Shown here one piece after another: positions 36,520-45,785 of a stretch of 64,000 nucleotides of DNA. This stretch comes from Roseateles_B sp041913905. Lineage in GTDB: Bacteria; Pseudomonadota; Gammaproteobacteria; Burkholderiales; Burkholderiaceae_C. The DNA is taken from NCBI GenBank assembly GCA_041913905.1, contig JAYSEK010000031.1, positions 3,729-67,728 on the forward strand, in the 5' to 3' direction. Made by a program: the position numbers and the translations under genes. A model generated the notes under the pieces. That model was not told the origin of the DNA. It searched no databases and saw only the letters and a list, made by a program, of their open reading frames with translations. How positions within the stretch are numbered: the first letter of the stretch is position 1; the number at the start of each line of letters is the position of its first letter.

Positions 36520-37425
36520 ATGACGCTCGCCTCTGACCCTCCCGCGCCGCCCGCCGAATCTGCTGGCGGCGTCTGCCCCAACTGCCTCGAACCCTGGGGC
36601 CCGCCTCAGCCCCGCCACTGCCCGGGCTGCGGGCAGGAAACCGATCTGCGGGTGCCCAGCTTGGCGGACTTTCTCCGCGAGTTCGGCGGGCATCTGCTTG
36701 CCGCAGACGGCGCCCTGCGGCGCACGCTGGCCGGCTTGTTCAGGCCTGGCCATCTGACGCTGGCCTACCTGCGCGGGCAGCGGCGGCGCTACTTCACCCC
36801 GCTGCGCCTGTTTCTGAGCATTTCGCTGCTGTGCCTGTTCCTGTTGCATTGGCTGCGCCCGCCGGTGCCTGCCGCTCCACAGACGCCTGGTAGCCACATG
36901 CTGGGGGGCATCGGCATCAAGTTCGGCATCGTCGATGGCAAGATGGTCTGCGAGAAAATTCCGGCCGAGCGCTGCGACTACTGGCGTCGCCGCTGGTCCG
37001 CGGATCCGGAGCTGCTGCAGGACCTGGAGCGCACGCGCAAGTCCTACAACCAGGCCTCGCGCCAGACCGTCTTCCTGGCGCTGGCACCATCGCTGGCCCT
37101 GCTGCTGCAGGCGGTGTATTGGCGCCGGCGCCTGCCCTTTGGCGTCCATATGGTGACCGCCCTGCATGTGCACTGCGGCTGGCTGCCTTTGCTGACGACC
37201 CTGGTTCTTTTGAGCCGCTGGTGGCCCAGCCTCGAGCCCATGGCCGGACCGCTGACGGCGCTTGGCGGCCTGGCGTTCGCCGCTGTGTCATTGCAGCGCG
37301 TCTATGGCGGCCGCCTTTGGGCCACCGGCCTGCGCCTGGGCGCTGTCAGCCTTGGCTACCTGCTGGCTTTTATGCTGTTCGCGGCTGCGGGCGCGACCTG
37401 GGCGCTCCGCCAAGCCTTGCTGTGA
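36520..37425 (+). CDS. DUF3667-type membrane protein with zinc ribbon
   Basis: The product is 301 residues. The N-terminus has a zinc ribbon (CPNC at about residue 19, CPGC about 16 residues later), then a cytoplasmic linker with FRPGHLTLAYLRGQRRRYFTPLRLFLSISLLCLFLL, the typical DUF3667 signature leading into the first membrane helix. A ~70-residue loop and four further hydrophobic segments follow. Function unknown. It lies 106 bp after the TonB receptor on the same strand, but this family is not known to be iron-linked. Confidence 0.85.
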   Translation: MTLASDPPAPPAESAGGVCPNCLEPWGPPQPRHCPGCGQETDLRVPSLADFLREFGGHLLAADGALRRTLAGLFRPGHLTLAYLRGQRRRYFTPLRLFLSISLLCLFLLHWLRPPVPAAPQTPGSHMLGGIGIKFGIVDGKMVCEKIPAERCDYWRRRWSADPELLQDLERTRKSYNQASRQTVFLALAPSLALLLQAVYWRRRLPFGVHMVTALHVHCGWLPLLTTLVLLSRWWPSLEPMAGPLTALGGLAFAAVSLQRVYGGRLWATGLRLGAVSLGYLLAFMLFAAAGATWALRQALL

Positions 37426-37450
37426 ACCCAAGGCCTCGGTGGCCGCCGCC

Positions 37451-37480
37451 AAAAGCAAAAAGGGGTCCGGTGGACCCCTT
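37451..37480 (-). terminator. Rho-independent terminator of the OPT transporter gene
   Basis: AAGGGGTCC and GGACCCCTT form a perfect 9-bp stem with a GGT loop (37460-37480). Read on the minus strand it is followed by TTTTTGCTTTT. It starts 24 bp after the transporter stop codon. It may also act on the + strand for the convergent DUF3667 gene. Confidence 0.88.
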
Positions 37481-37504
37481 CTTCTTGGTACGAACCGACC
37501 TGGC

Positions 37505-39313
37505 TCAGAGCACGGCCAGCAGCCCGGCTACGCCCAGGCCCAGCGCCGCGAGCGCATCGCCTGCGATCAGGCCGCCGCCGACCAGGGAGGTCGAGCTCAT
37601 GTCCGAAGGCAGCTCTTCCTCGCCCGGCTTGGGCTGGTGCTTGGGAGCGAAGGTGTTGATGGCGCTGGAGACCACGCCGCCCGCCGCGAACCAGGCCGAG
37701 GTGCCCCAGTTCACAAAGCCGCCGAAGGACGAGGCATAAGGGCTGGGCAGGAGAACGGCATCCAGCATGAAGTCCGTGCCGAAGCCCAGTCGCGAGCCGG
37801 CGGCGAAGCGCTGGTAGGCGCGGTTGGACTTGATCCACTTGCGCAGGAACTCGGTCACCAGCCCGATGGCGATGCCGATCAGGATGGCATCGGTCTGGTA
37901 AGGCTTGGGATCGGTCAGGCTGCGCAGCGCGCCGACGAACTTGTAGGTCATCGCCGAGGTCCACTGCGCCGGGGCCTGGTCCTTGCTCATCACGGTCTGG
38001 TCCAGGTTCAGCACCGGATAGGCCGTCATGAAGAGCTTGGCGATGGCCACCGCCATCACCGCCCCCAGCAGCAGGCCCACGACCTGGAAGCGGAACTGCA
38101 GCGTCCGGTTCGAGCCCAGGCGCCAGCCGGTGGAGCGGTCCTGCTGCATGTCGCCGGCCACGCTGGCCGAGACGAAGACCACCATGGCCGCCATCAGCGC
38201 CAGCATGGGATCCTTCAGGCCCAGGCTGGCCAGCACCAGCACGGTGACGACGAAGGAGGACGAGATCGGGTTGGTGTCCGTCAGGCCCAGCGAGATGCCG
38301 CAGACGATGACGAAGAGGTACACCAGGCCGACCGCCAGCAGCATGAAGCCCAGGGGCTCATGGAAGAACTGCACGCCGCAGATCACTGTGGCAACAGTCC
38401 AGAGTCCCACCCAGGCCAGCAGGCGCGGCATGCTGGCGCGCGGGCCGGTGCGCTGCTCCTCGGGCACCACCACGCGCTCGCCCGGCTGGGCCAGGCGGCG
38501 GATGACGCGGTAGAAGATCAGCGACAGGTCGATGATGGCCGCGCCCAGGATCATGCCCAGGGCGATCAGGAAGGCGATCTTGCGGAAGGGGTCGCCTTCA
38601 TGCAGCCAGCCGATGCTGACGAAGTAGGGCGTGAGCATGTCGAAGACGATGGCCGCCACGATGGCGGGAATGCCCACGCGGGCGCCCACGATCAGGCCGG
38701 CGCCGAAGGTCGAGGTGGACAGCTCGATGGCGCCCAGCCAGGCGATCTTGGTGGCCGCGATGCCACCCACCAGACCCGTGCCCATGCCGCCGAAGAGCCG
38801 CGACACCGACTGGCGCAGCAGCACCGGATCGGTCAGCGCGCGCAGGATGTTGGCCACGGCCAGGCCCGAGGGGAAGGTCAGCTGCATGCGCTCGACCAGA
38901 ATGGGCGTGTACAGCATGCCGATGCCTGCGGCCATCATGCTGATGCACAGCATGTACAGCACCAGCTGCCAGGCCGGCACCTCCGGCATGCCCATCCAGG
39001 TCATGGCCTGGATCAGCGTGCTCATGGCCATCATGCCGGCCACCGAGGCCGCGGTGGTCTGGATGTAGTTGGCGCCGTGGCGCCCCTCGGGGCCGTAGCC
39101 GTAGGTGATCACCGAACCCAGGATCCCGGCCAGCACCTGGCCGCCCACGAAGAAGCCGATGGAAAAGTTCATGAAGGCGGCGGTGACGCCGCCCAGGGGG
39201 CCCAGGATGAACATGCCGACGGCAGCCAGCAGGGCGTAATAGCCCCAGCTGCCAACGGGCGGCAGCCAGGCCCAGCGCCGGGTGTCGGGCTGGGAAAGAG
39301 TCTGATGGGACAT
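37505..39313 (-). CDS. OPT-family oligopeptide/metal-chelate transporter
   Basis: The product is 602 residues from ATG 39313, almost entirely hydrophobic with about 14-16 membrane helices. OPT-family segments include LGPLGGVTAAFMNFSIGFFVGGQVLAGILGS near the start and SVAGDMQQDRSTGWRLGSNRTLQFRFQVVG in the middle. The family moves oligopeptides or iron/metal complexes, usually coupled to protons. The subgroup here (bacterial OPT with N-terminal SWGYYALLAAVGMF) cannot be tied to one substrate. It ends at a strong terminator. The gene is monocistronic by spacing (193 bp after the next upstream gene). Confidence 0.92.
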   Translation of the reverse strand: MSHQTLSQPDTRRWAWLPPVGSWGYYALLAAVGMFILGPLGGVTAAFMNFSIGFFVGGQVLAGILGSVITYGYGPEGRHGANYIQTTAASVAGMMAMSTLIQAMTWMGMPEVPAWQLVLYMLCISMMAAGIGMLYTPILVERMQLTFPSGLAVANILRALTDPVLLRQSVSRLFGGMGTGLVGGIAATKIAWLGAIELSTSTFGAGLIVGARVGIPAIVAAIVFDMLTPYFVSIGWLHEGDPFRKIAFLIALGMILGAAIIDLSLIFYRVIRRLAQPGERVVVPEEQRTGPRASMPRLLAWVGLWTVATVICGVQFFHEPLGFMLLAVGLVYLFVIVCGISLGLTDTNPISSSFVVTVLVLASLGLKDPMLALMAAMVVFVSASVAGDMQQDRSTGWRLGSNRTLQFRFQVVGLLLGAVMAVAIAKLFMTAYPVLNLDQTVMSKDQAPAQWTSAMTYKFVGALRSLTDPKPYQTDAILIGIAIGLVTEFLRKWIKSNRAYQRFAAGSRLGFGTDFMLDAVLLPSPYASSFGGFVNWGTSAWFAAGGVVSSAINTFAPKHQPKPGEEELPSDMSSTSLVGGGLIAGDALAALGLGVAGLLAVL

Positions 39314-39474
39314 GGTGGATCCAGAGTGGAGATGGGCGGCACTGTAATCGCCATGTAAGCCCATCACCACGGGTCTTTCACCCCCCGCCAAGGCCCCGCG
39401 TGGGGCCTCTGATCTGCCTCAAGGCCCGGCCTGCCGCCGCCAAGAAGCGGTCCGGCGAGCCGGGCTGCCGCAGC

Positions 39475-39497
39475 CGGCACGCCCTCCCGGCGTGCCG
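39475..39497 (-). terminator. Stem-loop after the PHP-fold lipoprotein gene
   Basis: CGGCACGCC and GGCGTGCCG form a 9-bp stem with a 5-base loop, 10 bp beyond the stop codon on the minus strand. There is no T tract, so it may be an mRNA 3' end stabiliser or a weak terminator. Confidence 0.5.
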
Positions 39498-39506
39498 CAA
39501 CTGCGC

Positions 39507-41996
39507 TCAGGGATAGCTCAGCGTCAGCGTGTAGCCCTGCGTGGTGCTGCTGCCCGAGTAGGAGATCACTTTGATGTACACCGTCTTGGCGCTGCTGCCA
39601 TTGGTGTAGGTCACGCTCTCGCTGCTCGTACTGCCTTCGGAGGCCACCAGGACCGTGCCGCTGCTGTTGACGATGTAGAGGTCGTAGTCGGTCGTGGCCG
39701 GGCCGACCATGTCCACGCGCAGCTTCTTGCCCGCGGCCAGGCTGACCTTGAAGAAGTCCTTGTCCGTGCTGCTGCCCATGGTGCCGGTGATGGTGGTCTG
39801 CGTGCTGACCACATTGGCCGAGGCGATGCTGCCGTTGGACTCGGTCTCCGCCAAGGTGCTGCCGGCATTGCTGACGCTGAAGCTCACGCTGCCGGAGGCG
39901 CCGACGTTGCCGGCCGCGTCATAGGCGCGGGCGACGAGGCTGTGGCTGCCGTTGCTGAGCGTCGTGGAGTCCAGGGCCAGGCCGTAGGGCGCGCTGGCAT
40001 CGCTGCCCACGACATTGCCGTCGACCACGAAGTCCACGCGGCTCACGCCCACGTTGTCGCTGGCCGTCGCCGACAGACTGATGGTGCCGGCCGTTCCGCT
40101 CACCGAGGCACTGGCCGTGGGCGGTGTGCTGTCCGTGCTGCCGCCGGCCGTCTGGGTGACCCAGACCGGCGCGGACCATAGGATCTTGCCATCGTCCTGC
40201 GTGAGCTTGGCGTAGTAGAAGTGCTCGCCATCGGCCGGCGTGACGGTGGCCGTCGCCGTGCTGGCCAGCAGGCTGACCGTGCCGTTGCGCTTGGGAACGC
40301 CCTCGAAGATCTGCACGGAGGCCACGCTGCGGCCAGCGCTGTTGGCAAAGCCGACGCTGAGGTTGAGCGGCCCGCTGTTGCTGAAGCGCTCGCCCATCAG
40401 ATGGCCGTTGGCCTGCAGCACGAGCTGCGAGTTCTTGTCCATGGTGGCGAACACGCGGCGCGCCTTCAATGCATCCAGGAAGGCGGTGCGGCCCAGCGGC
40501 GTGCCGTTGGGAATCAGCACACCGGTCCGGTTGGTGTAGGACTTGCCCCAGTTGGCACAGTGGTTGTCCTGGTTGCTGGCCGGTGCGACGTGGAAGCCGC
40601 GCTCCAGCAGCTTGTTGTAGGCGGCCTCGTAGCTGCTGCGGCCGGTTTCAGTTTCGGTGGTGTTGCTGGAGAAGGCCGAGGTGTTGAGGATCTCGGCCAG
40701 CACCATCACCTCGTCGCCATCGGCGCTGTAGGCCATTTCCGTGCCGTTGATCGCGAACTGCCCCGTCGTTTCGGGATGGTTGAACTGCCCGATCAGCCCC
40801 TGGGCGCGCATCACGCCGTAAAGGGCCGCGTAATCGCTCTTGGCCACGTAGCGATCCCCGAACAGCTCGTTGCCGCTGCTGTATTCCCAGGCGAAGAGCT
40901 CGCTGCTGTTGAGGATGTTGAGATGGCCGCCGTTGCTGATGACCCCCCACTCCATGCCGTAGAGCGCGAGGAAGCCAGGATTGGCCGCGTTGAAATCATT
41001 GGCGGCGCTGAGGCCCGCCTGATAGCGGCTGCGCGCCGCGCTGGGGCTGCCGGCCGTGTTGGTGCCGGAGGAGCCGTCGAAGTAATGGTTGTGCTCCGAG
41101 GTCATCAGGGCGTCCAGGCCCGCGGCGCGACCATAGACATAGGCGTCGGTCGGGCCGTAGGCGCCAGTCTGGGCAGACTGCGAGGACGTGCAGCTGCTGA
41201 TGTCGCCGCCGCCGTCCGAATCGTTCGTCTGGCTGTGCAGATTGGCGTAATAGACGGTGTAGGGCAGTGACCCGGTCGCCGCGACCGACTGGATGCGCGC
41301 ACGCTGCGGGCCGCTGGCTTCCAGGGCGGTGCGCATAGGGGCGAACGCAGGCATCTGCGGGCCGGCAGGGCGTCCCACCTGGAAGGCCCAGCGCTGCTGA
41401 ACCTCATGGCCCTGGGCCTGCGACCACAGGGCCGCCTGCCGGGCGTCGCCGGACGCAGGCAGCGCGTCCGCCGCCGCGGCGGCCAGCGTCACGGCACTCA
41501 GGCGCGCCTCGTACGTGCCCGCTGGCAAGACCTGACCCTTGTCGTCACGCCCGTCCCAGGCCTGCACCACGCTCATGGGGCGGCCGTTCCAGACGGCCTC
41601 GCCCGTCAGCGTGCGCAGCGGCTGCTGGCGCTCATTGACCAGCGTCACCTGCCAGGCAAAGCGCTGGCCCTGGCTCATGCCCGGATAGTTGAGCGACACC
41701 GTCAGCTCACGGGCAGCCTGCCCATTGGCGGTGCGGAACGGCACATGGAGTGCGGCGTCGAATTCATGGTGATCCGGGAACTTGGCGGCCGGATTCACCA
41801 GCCCGGACACCTCTGCCGGAGCGGCCGCCAGCGGCGCATTGCTGCCAGGCGGCTCGCCGGAGCATCCGCCCAGCAAGCCCGTCGCCACGGCCAGCGGCAG
41901 CAGCGCTGCGGCGTTGAAAGGAGAAAATTGGAGGCGCAAAGGTTTGCGCATACGTTTGCGCACCAAGGCGACGGCAGTCGCGGAGACGGATTTCAT
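39507..41996 (-). CDS. PHP-superfamily (CehA/McbA-like) lipoprotein with Ig-like and PPC domains
   Basis: The product is 829 residues. The signal peptide is long and basic, ending in lipobox LGGC. A FlgD/Ig-like domain (about residues 60-215; AWDGRDDKGQVLPAGTYEARL) precedes a PHP-fold metal-dependent domain of the CehA/McbA type: YYANLHSQTNDSDGGGD, LDALMTSEHNHYF, IGQFNHPET and APASNQDNHCANWG supply the usual His/Asp/Glu ligands. A bacterial Ig-like domain (STPPTASASVSGT...) and a C-terminal PPC-like domain (DKDFFKVSLAAGKKLRVDM...) follow. It is likely a surface phosphoesterase or hydrolase of unknown substrate. An upstream TTG is possible, but ATG 41996 is preferred. Confidence 0.87.
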   Translation of the reverse strand: MKSVSATAVALVRKRMRKPLRLQFSPFNAAALLPLAVATGLLGGCSGEPPGSNAPLAAAPAEVSGLVNPAAKFPDHHEFDAALHVPFRTANGQAARELTVSLNYPGMSQGQRFAWQVTLVNERQQPLRTLTGEAVWNGRPMSVVQAWDGRDDKGQVLPAGTYEARLSAVTLAAAAADALPASGDARQAALWSQAQGHEVQQRWAFQVGRPAGPQMPAFAPMRTALEASGPQRARIQSVAATGSLPYTVYYANLHSQTNDSDGGGDISSCTSSQSAQTGAYGPTDAYVYGRAAGLDALMTSEHNHYFDGSSGTNTAGSPSAARSRYQAGLSAANDFNAANPGFLALYGMEWGVISNGGHLNILNSSELFAWEYSSGNELFGDRYVAKSDYAALYGVMRAQGLIGQFNHPETTGQFAINGTEMAYSADGDEVMVLAEILNTSAFSSNTTETETGRSSYEAAYNKLLERGFHVAPASNQDNHCANWGKSYTNRTGVLIPNGTPLGRTAFLDALKARRVFATMDKNSQLVLQANGHLMGERFSNSGPLNLSVGFANSAGRSVASVQIFEGVPKRNGTVSLLASTATATVTPADGEHFYYAKLTQDDGKILWSAPVWVTQTAGGSTDSTPPTASASVSGTAGTISLSATASDNVGVSRVDFVVDGNVVGSDASAPYGLALDSTTLSNGSHSLVARAYDAAGNVGASGSVSFSVSNAGSTLAETESNGSIASANVVSTQTTITGTMGSSTDKDFFKVSLAAGKKLRVDMVGPATTDYDLYIVNSSGTVLVASEGSTSSESVTYTNGSSAKTVYIKVISYSGSSTTQGYTLTLSYP

Positions 41997-42314
41997 AGGG
42001 ACCAAGCCTTCCGTTGTTGTCGTTGGGGGTGGCCGGCGTCCTCAGCGCCGGCGGGCCGCACTGTGCGTGCAGCGCACGATGGGGTCAATGCGGGTTTGCG
42101 ACGTCGGGCCTTTCATCAGGCCGTCAGAAAGCAGGACAGGGTCAGGTCTGAAGTGCGCGGTCCGCTGGCGATATTCGTCTCCAATGTCACGGTTTGCCGC
42201 TGCAATCAGGGACGAAACGACACAAACGTGGTTTTGCGCGCACACCGCGCGCTAGCGGTCGCACATCGCCCGCTGGCATCATGGAAAACACCAAGCTCTT
42301 GCAAGGAGTTCGCC
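41997..42314. promoter_or_regulatory. 318-bp divergent promoter region
   Basis: No gene is supported. The region separates the PHP lipoprotein (minus) from the porin (plus). It has a 7-bp stem (GCCGGCG/CGCCGGC, 42032-42052) in the probable leader of the lipoprotein gene and a less GC-rich part near 42160-42240 where promoters could lie. I looked for a Pho box because of the phosphate-binding-like gene downstream and saw none. Confidence 0.5.
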
Positions 42315-43436
42315 ATGGCATCACGGTTTGCGGCGCGGCACGGCGCGCTTGCCTCGCTCCTACTCCTGGCCGGGCTGACCGGCGCGGCGCAGGCGGACGA
42401 CGGGCTGAACATCACCGGTTTCGCCACGGTGGGACTGGGCAAGGCCATCTCCGGGGCCGATCAGTCGAACTACGAGTTCCAGTGCCCCTGCTACATCGCC
42501 AACTATCCCGATGTAGGCGTGTACCGCAGCAGCTGGTCGCTCAAGCCCGACACCCGCGCCGGGCTGCAGGCCACCTACAAGCTCGGCCAGCAGTTCTCGA
42601 TGACAGGCCAGGTGACGGCCAATGCCTCGGCCAACAAGCCGGCGGTGGACTGGCTGTACGCCTCCTGGAACCTCAGCGACAGCCTGACCCTGCAGGCCGG
42701 CCGCAAGCGCCTGCCGCTGTTCGGCTATTCCGACTTCTTCCAGGTGGGCTACGCCTACCCCTGGGTGCGGCCGCCAGGCGACCTCTACGGCTGGCAGATC
42801 GTGGCCTACAACGGCGCCAACCTGTTGTACCGCAAGAACTTCAAGGGCCTGGCCGTGACGGCCAACGTCTGGGCTGGCCGCGAGACGGACAAGGACAACC
42901 AGATGCTGGGCCGCGTCTACTACGGCGACCGCGTCGACGAGACCTGGCGCAACATCCTGGGCGGCTATGTCGAACTGGGCATGGACTGGGGCACGGCCCG
43001 CTTCGTGATGATGACGAACAAGGTCGACCGCTGGGTGGGCACCGGCGCGGGGCGCACCGTCAACAAGGACGGCGTCAAGCAGCAGTTCTACGGGCTCACC
43101 TTCAACGTCGACCACAAGGACGTGGTGGTCCGCACCGAGTTCAACCGCTTCGTGCGGCCGGATGCGCCCAAGGACATCTACAACGTCTACTTCGTCGGCG
43201 CCGGCTACCGCTTCGGCGACTGGCTGCCGATGCTGACCTACTCCCGCTTCACCGAGGACTACAAGGACGACCCAACCGCCAACGAGAAGCACAGCACCTG
43301 GGCCGCGACCCTGCGCTGGGACTTCCGCGACGACATGGCCCTGAAGCTGGAGTACGACGTCTTCAAGGACCGCTCGGCCTTCCCCTTCGTGGGCAACTCC
43401 AAGGCGATCACCCTGTCGCTGGACTACGTGTTCTGA
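42315..43436 (+). CDS. Porin-like outer-membrane beta-barrel protein
   Basis: The product is 373 residues, start behind AAGGAG (42303-42308). A signal peptide (MASRFAARHGALASLLLLAGLTGAAQA) leads to a barrel of alternating residues ending in aromatic YVF, the usual outer-membrane assembly signal. Strands such as LYASWNLSDSLTLQAGRKRLPLFGYSDFFQVGYAYPWVRPP resemble phosphate-porin-like or alginate-porin-like proteins. An unusual CPC pair sits near residue 55. The next gene starts 9 bp after its stop, so both form an operon. Confidence 0.85.
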   Translation: MASRFAARHGALASLLLLAGLTGAAQADDGLNITGFATVGLGKAISGADQSNYEFQCPCYIANYPDVGVYRSSWSLKPDTRAGLQATYKLGQQFSMTGQVTANASANKPAVDWLYASWNLSDSLTLQAGRKRLPLFGYSDFFQVGYAYPWVRPPGDLYGWQIVAYNGANLLYRKNFKGLAVTANVWAGRETDKDNQMLGRVYYGDRVDETWRNILGGYVELGMDWGTARFVMMTNKVDRWVGTGAGRTVNKDGVKQQFYGLTFNVDHKDVVVRTEFNRFVRPDAPKDIYNVYFVGAGYRFGDWLPMLTYSRFTEDYKDDPTANEKHSTWAATLRWDFRDDMALKLEYDVFKDRSAFPFVGNSKAITLSLDYVF

Positions 43437-43445
43437 GGAGGCGGT

Positions 43446-43865
43446 ATGAAGCTCAGTCTGCATTCATGCATCGCGCTCGCGTCCGGCCTGGTGCTCGCCA
43501 CCTTGGCCCAGGCGGAGCCGGTGGTCGTGGCCAATCCCGCATTGGCGGGCAAGCCCACGGTGGACGAAGTCCGGGCCGTGTTCCTGGGCCAGACCAACAG
43601 CCTGTCCGGCGGCGGCAATGTGCAGGTCGGCATGCCCAAGTCCGGCAAGCTGCGCGAGGACTTCGTGATCGGCTACGTCGGCAAGAACGAGAAGCAGTAC
43701 AAGGCCATCTGGACACAGCTGATCTTCACCGGCCGCGCCCAGGAACCCAAGCAGTTCGAGAGCGAGGATGAGCTCAAGAAATGGGTGGCCAGCACGCCCA
43801 ACGCGGTGGGCATCCTGGACAGCGGCAAGGTGGATGGCAGCGTGAAGGTGATCGGGACCAAGTGA
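43446..43865 (+). CDS. Small phosphate-binding-protein-like (PstS-like) periplasmic protein
   Basis: The product is 139 residues with a signal peptide ending LATLAQA. The mature ~116 residues match the short PstS-like proteins seen in Proteobacteria (VVVANPALAGKPTVDEVRAVFLGQTNSLSGG..., REDFVIGYVGKNEKQYKAIWTQLIFTGRAQEPKQFES, LKKWVASTPNAVGILDS). It covers only about one lobe of a full phosphate-binding protein, so binding must differ. It lies 9 bp after a porin gene and no pst genes are present, so it may hand a ligand from the pore or act as a sensor accessory. Confidence 0.82.
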   Translation: MKLSLHSCIALASGLVLATLAQAEPVVVANPALAGKPTVDEVRAVFLGQTNSLSGGGNVQVGMPKSGKLREDFVIGYVGKNEKQYKAIWTQLIFTGRAQEPKQFESEDELKKWVASTPNAVGILDSGKVDGSVKVIGTK

Positions 43866-43952
43866 GGAAGGTGGCCGGCGGGGCAGGCCTGCGATAATCG
43901 CCGGCTTTCCCGCCCAGGCCCCAGTGCGCACGCCGCCGCGGCCTCACCGCCC

Positions 43953-45581
43953 ATGTCCACCGAGCTGTCCTCCCGCATCGAGACCGAGGTGCGCCGCCGT
44001 CGCACCTTCGCCATCATTTCCCACCCCGACGCGGGCAAGACCACGCTGACGGAAAAGCTGCTGCTGTTCTCCGGCGCGATCCAGATCGCCGGCTCGGTGA
44101 AGGCGCGCAAGGCCAGCCGCCATGCGACCTCGGACTGGATGGAGATCGAAAAGCAGCGCGGCATCTCGGTGGCCTCCTCGGTGATGCAGATGGAGTACCG
44201 CGACTGCGTCATCAACCTGCTGGACACCCCGGGCCACCAGGACTTCTCCGAAGACACCTACCGCGTGCTGACCGCCGTGGACGCGGCGCTGATGGTGATC
44301 GACGCGGCCAACGGCGTCGAGCCGCAGACCCGCCGTCTGCTGCAGGTCTGCCGCGCCCGCAACACGCCCATCCTCACCTTCGTCAACAAGATGGACCGCG
44401 AGGTGCAGGAGCCCCTGGCCCTGCTGGACGAGATCGAGCGCGAGCTGGGCATGAGTGTGGTGCCCTTCACCTGGCCGGTGGGCATGGGCAAGCAGTTCCA
44501 CGGCGTGATGGACCTGCGCCAGCAGCGCATGCGCGTCTTCGCGCCCGGCGAGGACCGCGTGGCGGGCGACGAGGAAGTGCTGGAAGGTCTGGACAACCCG
44601 GCTTATGCGCAACGCTTCGGCATGCAATACGACAACGCCCAGGGCGAAATCGAGCTGGTCCGGGAAGCCGCGCCCGAGTTCGACCTGGAGCAGTTCCTGA
44701 CGGGCAAGCAGACACCCATGTTCTTCGGCTCGGCGGTGAACAACTTCGGCGTGCAGGAAGTGCTGGACGCCCTGGTGGAGCTGGCCCCGGCCCCGGGCGA
44801 GCGCGCCGCGATGCAGCGCGTGGTCCAGCCCGAGGAGCCCAAGTTCAGCGGCGTGGTCTTCAAGATCCAGGCGAACATGGACCCGGCGCACCGCGACCGC
44901 ATCGCCTTCCTGCGCGTGGCCTCGGGCCACTTCGAGCGCGGCATGCGGCTCAAGGTCGTGCGCTCGGGCAAGGAGCTGCGCCCCAACACGGTGGTGAGCT
45001 TCCTCTCGCAGCGCCGCGAGCTGCTGGACGAGGCCTTCGCCGGCGACATCATCGGCATCCCCAATCACGGCGTGCTGCAGCTGGGCGACACCATCACCGA
45101 AGGCGAGGCCCTGCAGTTCACCGGCCTGCCCTTCTTCGCGCCGGAAATGTTCCGCTCGGTGGAAGTGGCCGACCCGCTCAAGACCAAGCAGCTCAAGGCC
45201 GGCCTGCAGCAGCTGGGCGAGGAAGGTGCGATCCAGGTCTTCCGCCCCGTGGCGGGCAGCGTGCTGCTGCTGGGTGCCGTGGGCCAGCTGCAGTTCGAGG
45301 TGGTGGCGCACCGCCTGGAGCACGAGTACGGCGTCAAGGCGCGCATCACGGCCAGCCGCTTCCAGGTGGCGCGCTGGGTCACCTGCGACGATGAAGCCGA
45401 GCTCAAGCGCTTCATCAACGCCAACGACTTCCGCATGGCCTACGACGCCGTCGACGCGCCCACCGTGCTGGTGGAATACGCCCCCGAGCTGCGCGCCATC
45501 GAGGCCAACTGGCCCAAGATCAAGTTCCACGCGCTGCGCGAGCACGCCGGCCTGGTCTTCCAGCAGCGCCTGGACGGCTGA
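43953..45581 (+). CDS. prfC: Peptide chain release factor 3
   Basis: The product is 542 residues, slightly longer than E. coli RF3 (529). It is a GTPase that removes RF1/RF2 from the ribosome after termination. G-domain motifs are SHPDAGKTTLTEKLL (G1), GISVASSVMQ (G2), LDTPGHQDF (G3) and FVNKMDRE (G4). EF-G-like domains II and III follow. The start MSTELSSRIETEVRRRRTFAIISHP is standard. It ends at a strong intrinsic terminator. Confidence 0.98.
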   Translation: MSTELSSRIETEVRRRRTFAIISHPDAGKTTLTEKLLLFSGAIQIAGSVKARKASRHATSDWMEIEKQRGISVASSVMQMEYRDCVINLLDTPGHQDFSEDTYRVLTAVDAALMVIDAANGVEPQTRRLLQVCRARNTPILTFVNKMDREVQEPLALLDEIERELGMSVVPFTWPVGMGKQFHGVMDLRQQRMRVFAPGEDRVAGDEEVLEGLDNPAYAQRFGMQYDNAQGEIELVREAAPEFDLEQFLTGKQTPMFFGSAVNNFGVQEVLDALVELAPAPGERAAMQRVVQPEEPKFSGVVFKIQANMDPAHRDRIAFLRVASGHFERGMRLKVVRSGKELRPNTVVSFLSQRRELLDEAFAGDIIGIPNHGVLQLGDTITEGEALQFTGLPFFAPEMFRSVEVADPLKTKQLKAGLQQLGEEGAIQVFRPVAGSVLLLGAVGQLQFEVVAHRLEHEYGVKARITASRFQVARWVTCDDEAELKRFINANDFRMAYDAVDAPTVLVEYAPELRAIEANWPKIKFHALREHAGLVFQQRLDG

Positions 45582-45603
45582 GCGCCGCGCCGACCTGGTG
45601 CAT

Positions 45604-45627
45604 GGGGCTGCCGCGGCAGCCCCTTTT
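45604..45627 (+). terminator. Rho-independent terminator of prfC
   Basis: GGGGCTGCC and GGCAGCCCC form a perfect stem around GC, followed directly by TTTT, 22 bp after the prfC stop. Confidence 0.9.
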
Positions 45628-45785
45628 CCATGGCAGTTCGCGGGACGCCCGGACCGTCAGGCCAGGGGCAGAGGGTCAGGTCTTGCGCTGAACCGGCACC
45701 CGCCCCATGCAAGTCCCGAGCGCCTGTTCGTCCGCCTTCTGGCACAGTGGCCGCCATCTCGGAGAAGACAGCGAAGGGGGATGGC

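Noticed and set aside
43874..43905. Terminator between the PstS-like gene and prfC
   Set aside because: GCCGGCG/CGCCGGC arms are 18 bp apart with only TTT after them, so a stable short hairpin is unlikely.
43944..45545. Open frame of 533 codons antisense to prfC
   Set aside because: prfC is unambiguous on the plus strand; the antisense frame has biased His/Ala/Gly composition typical of GC-rich shadows.
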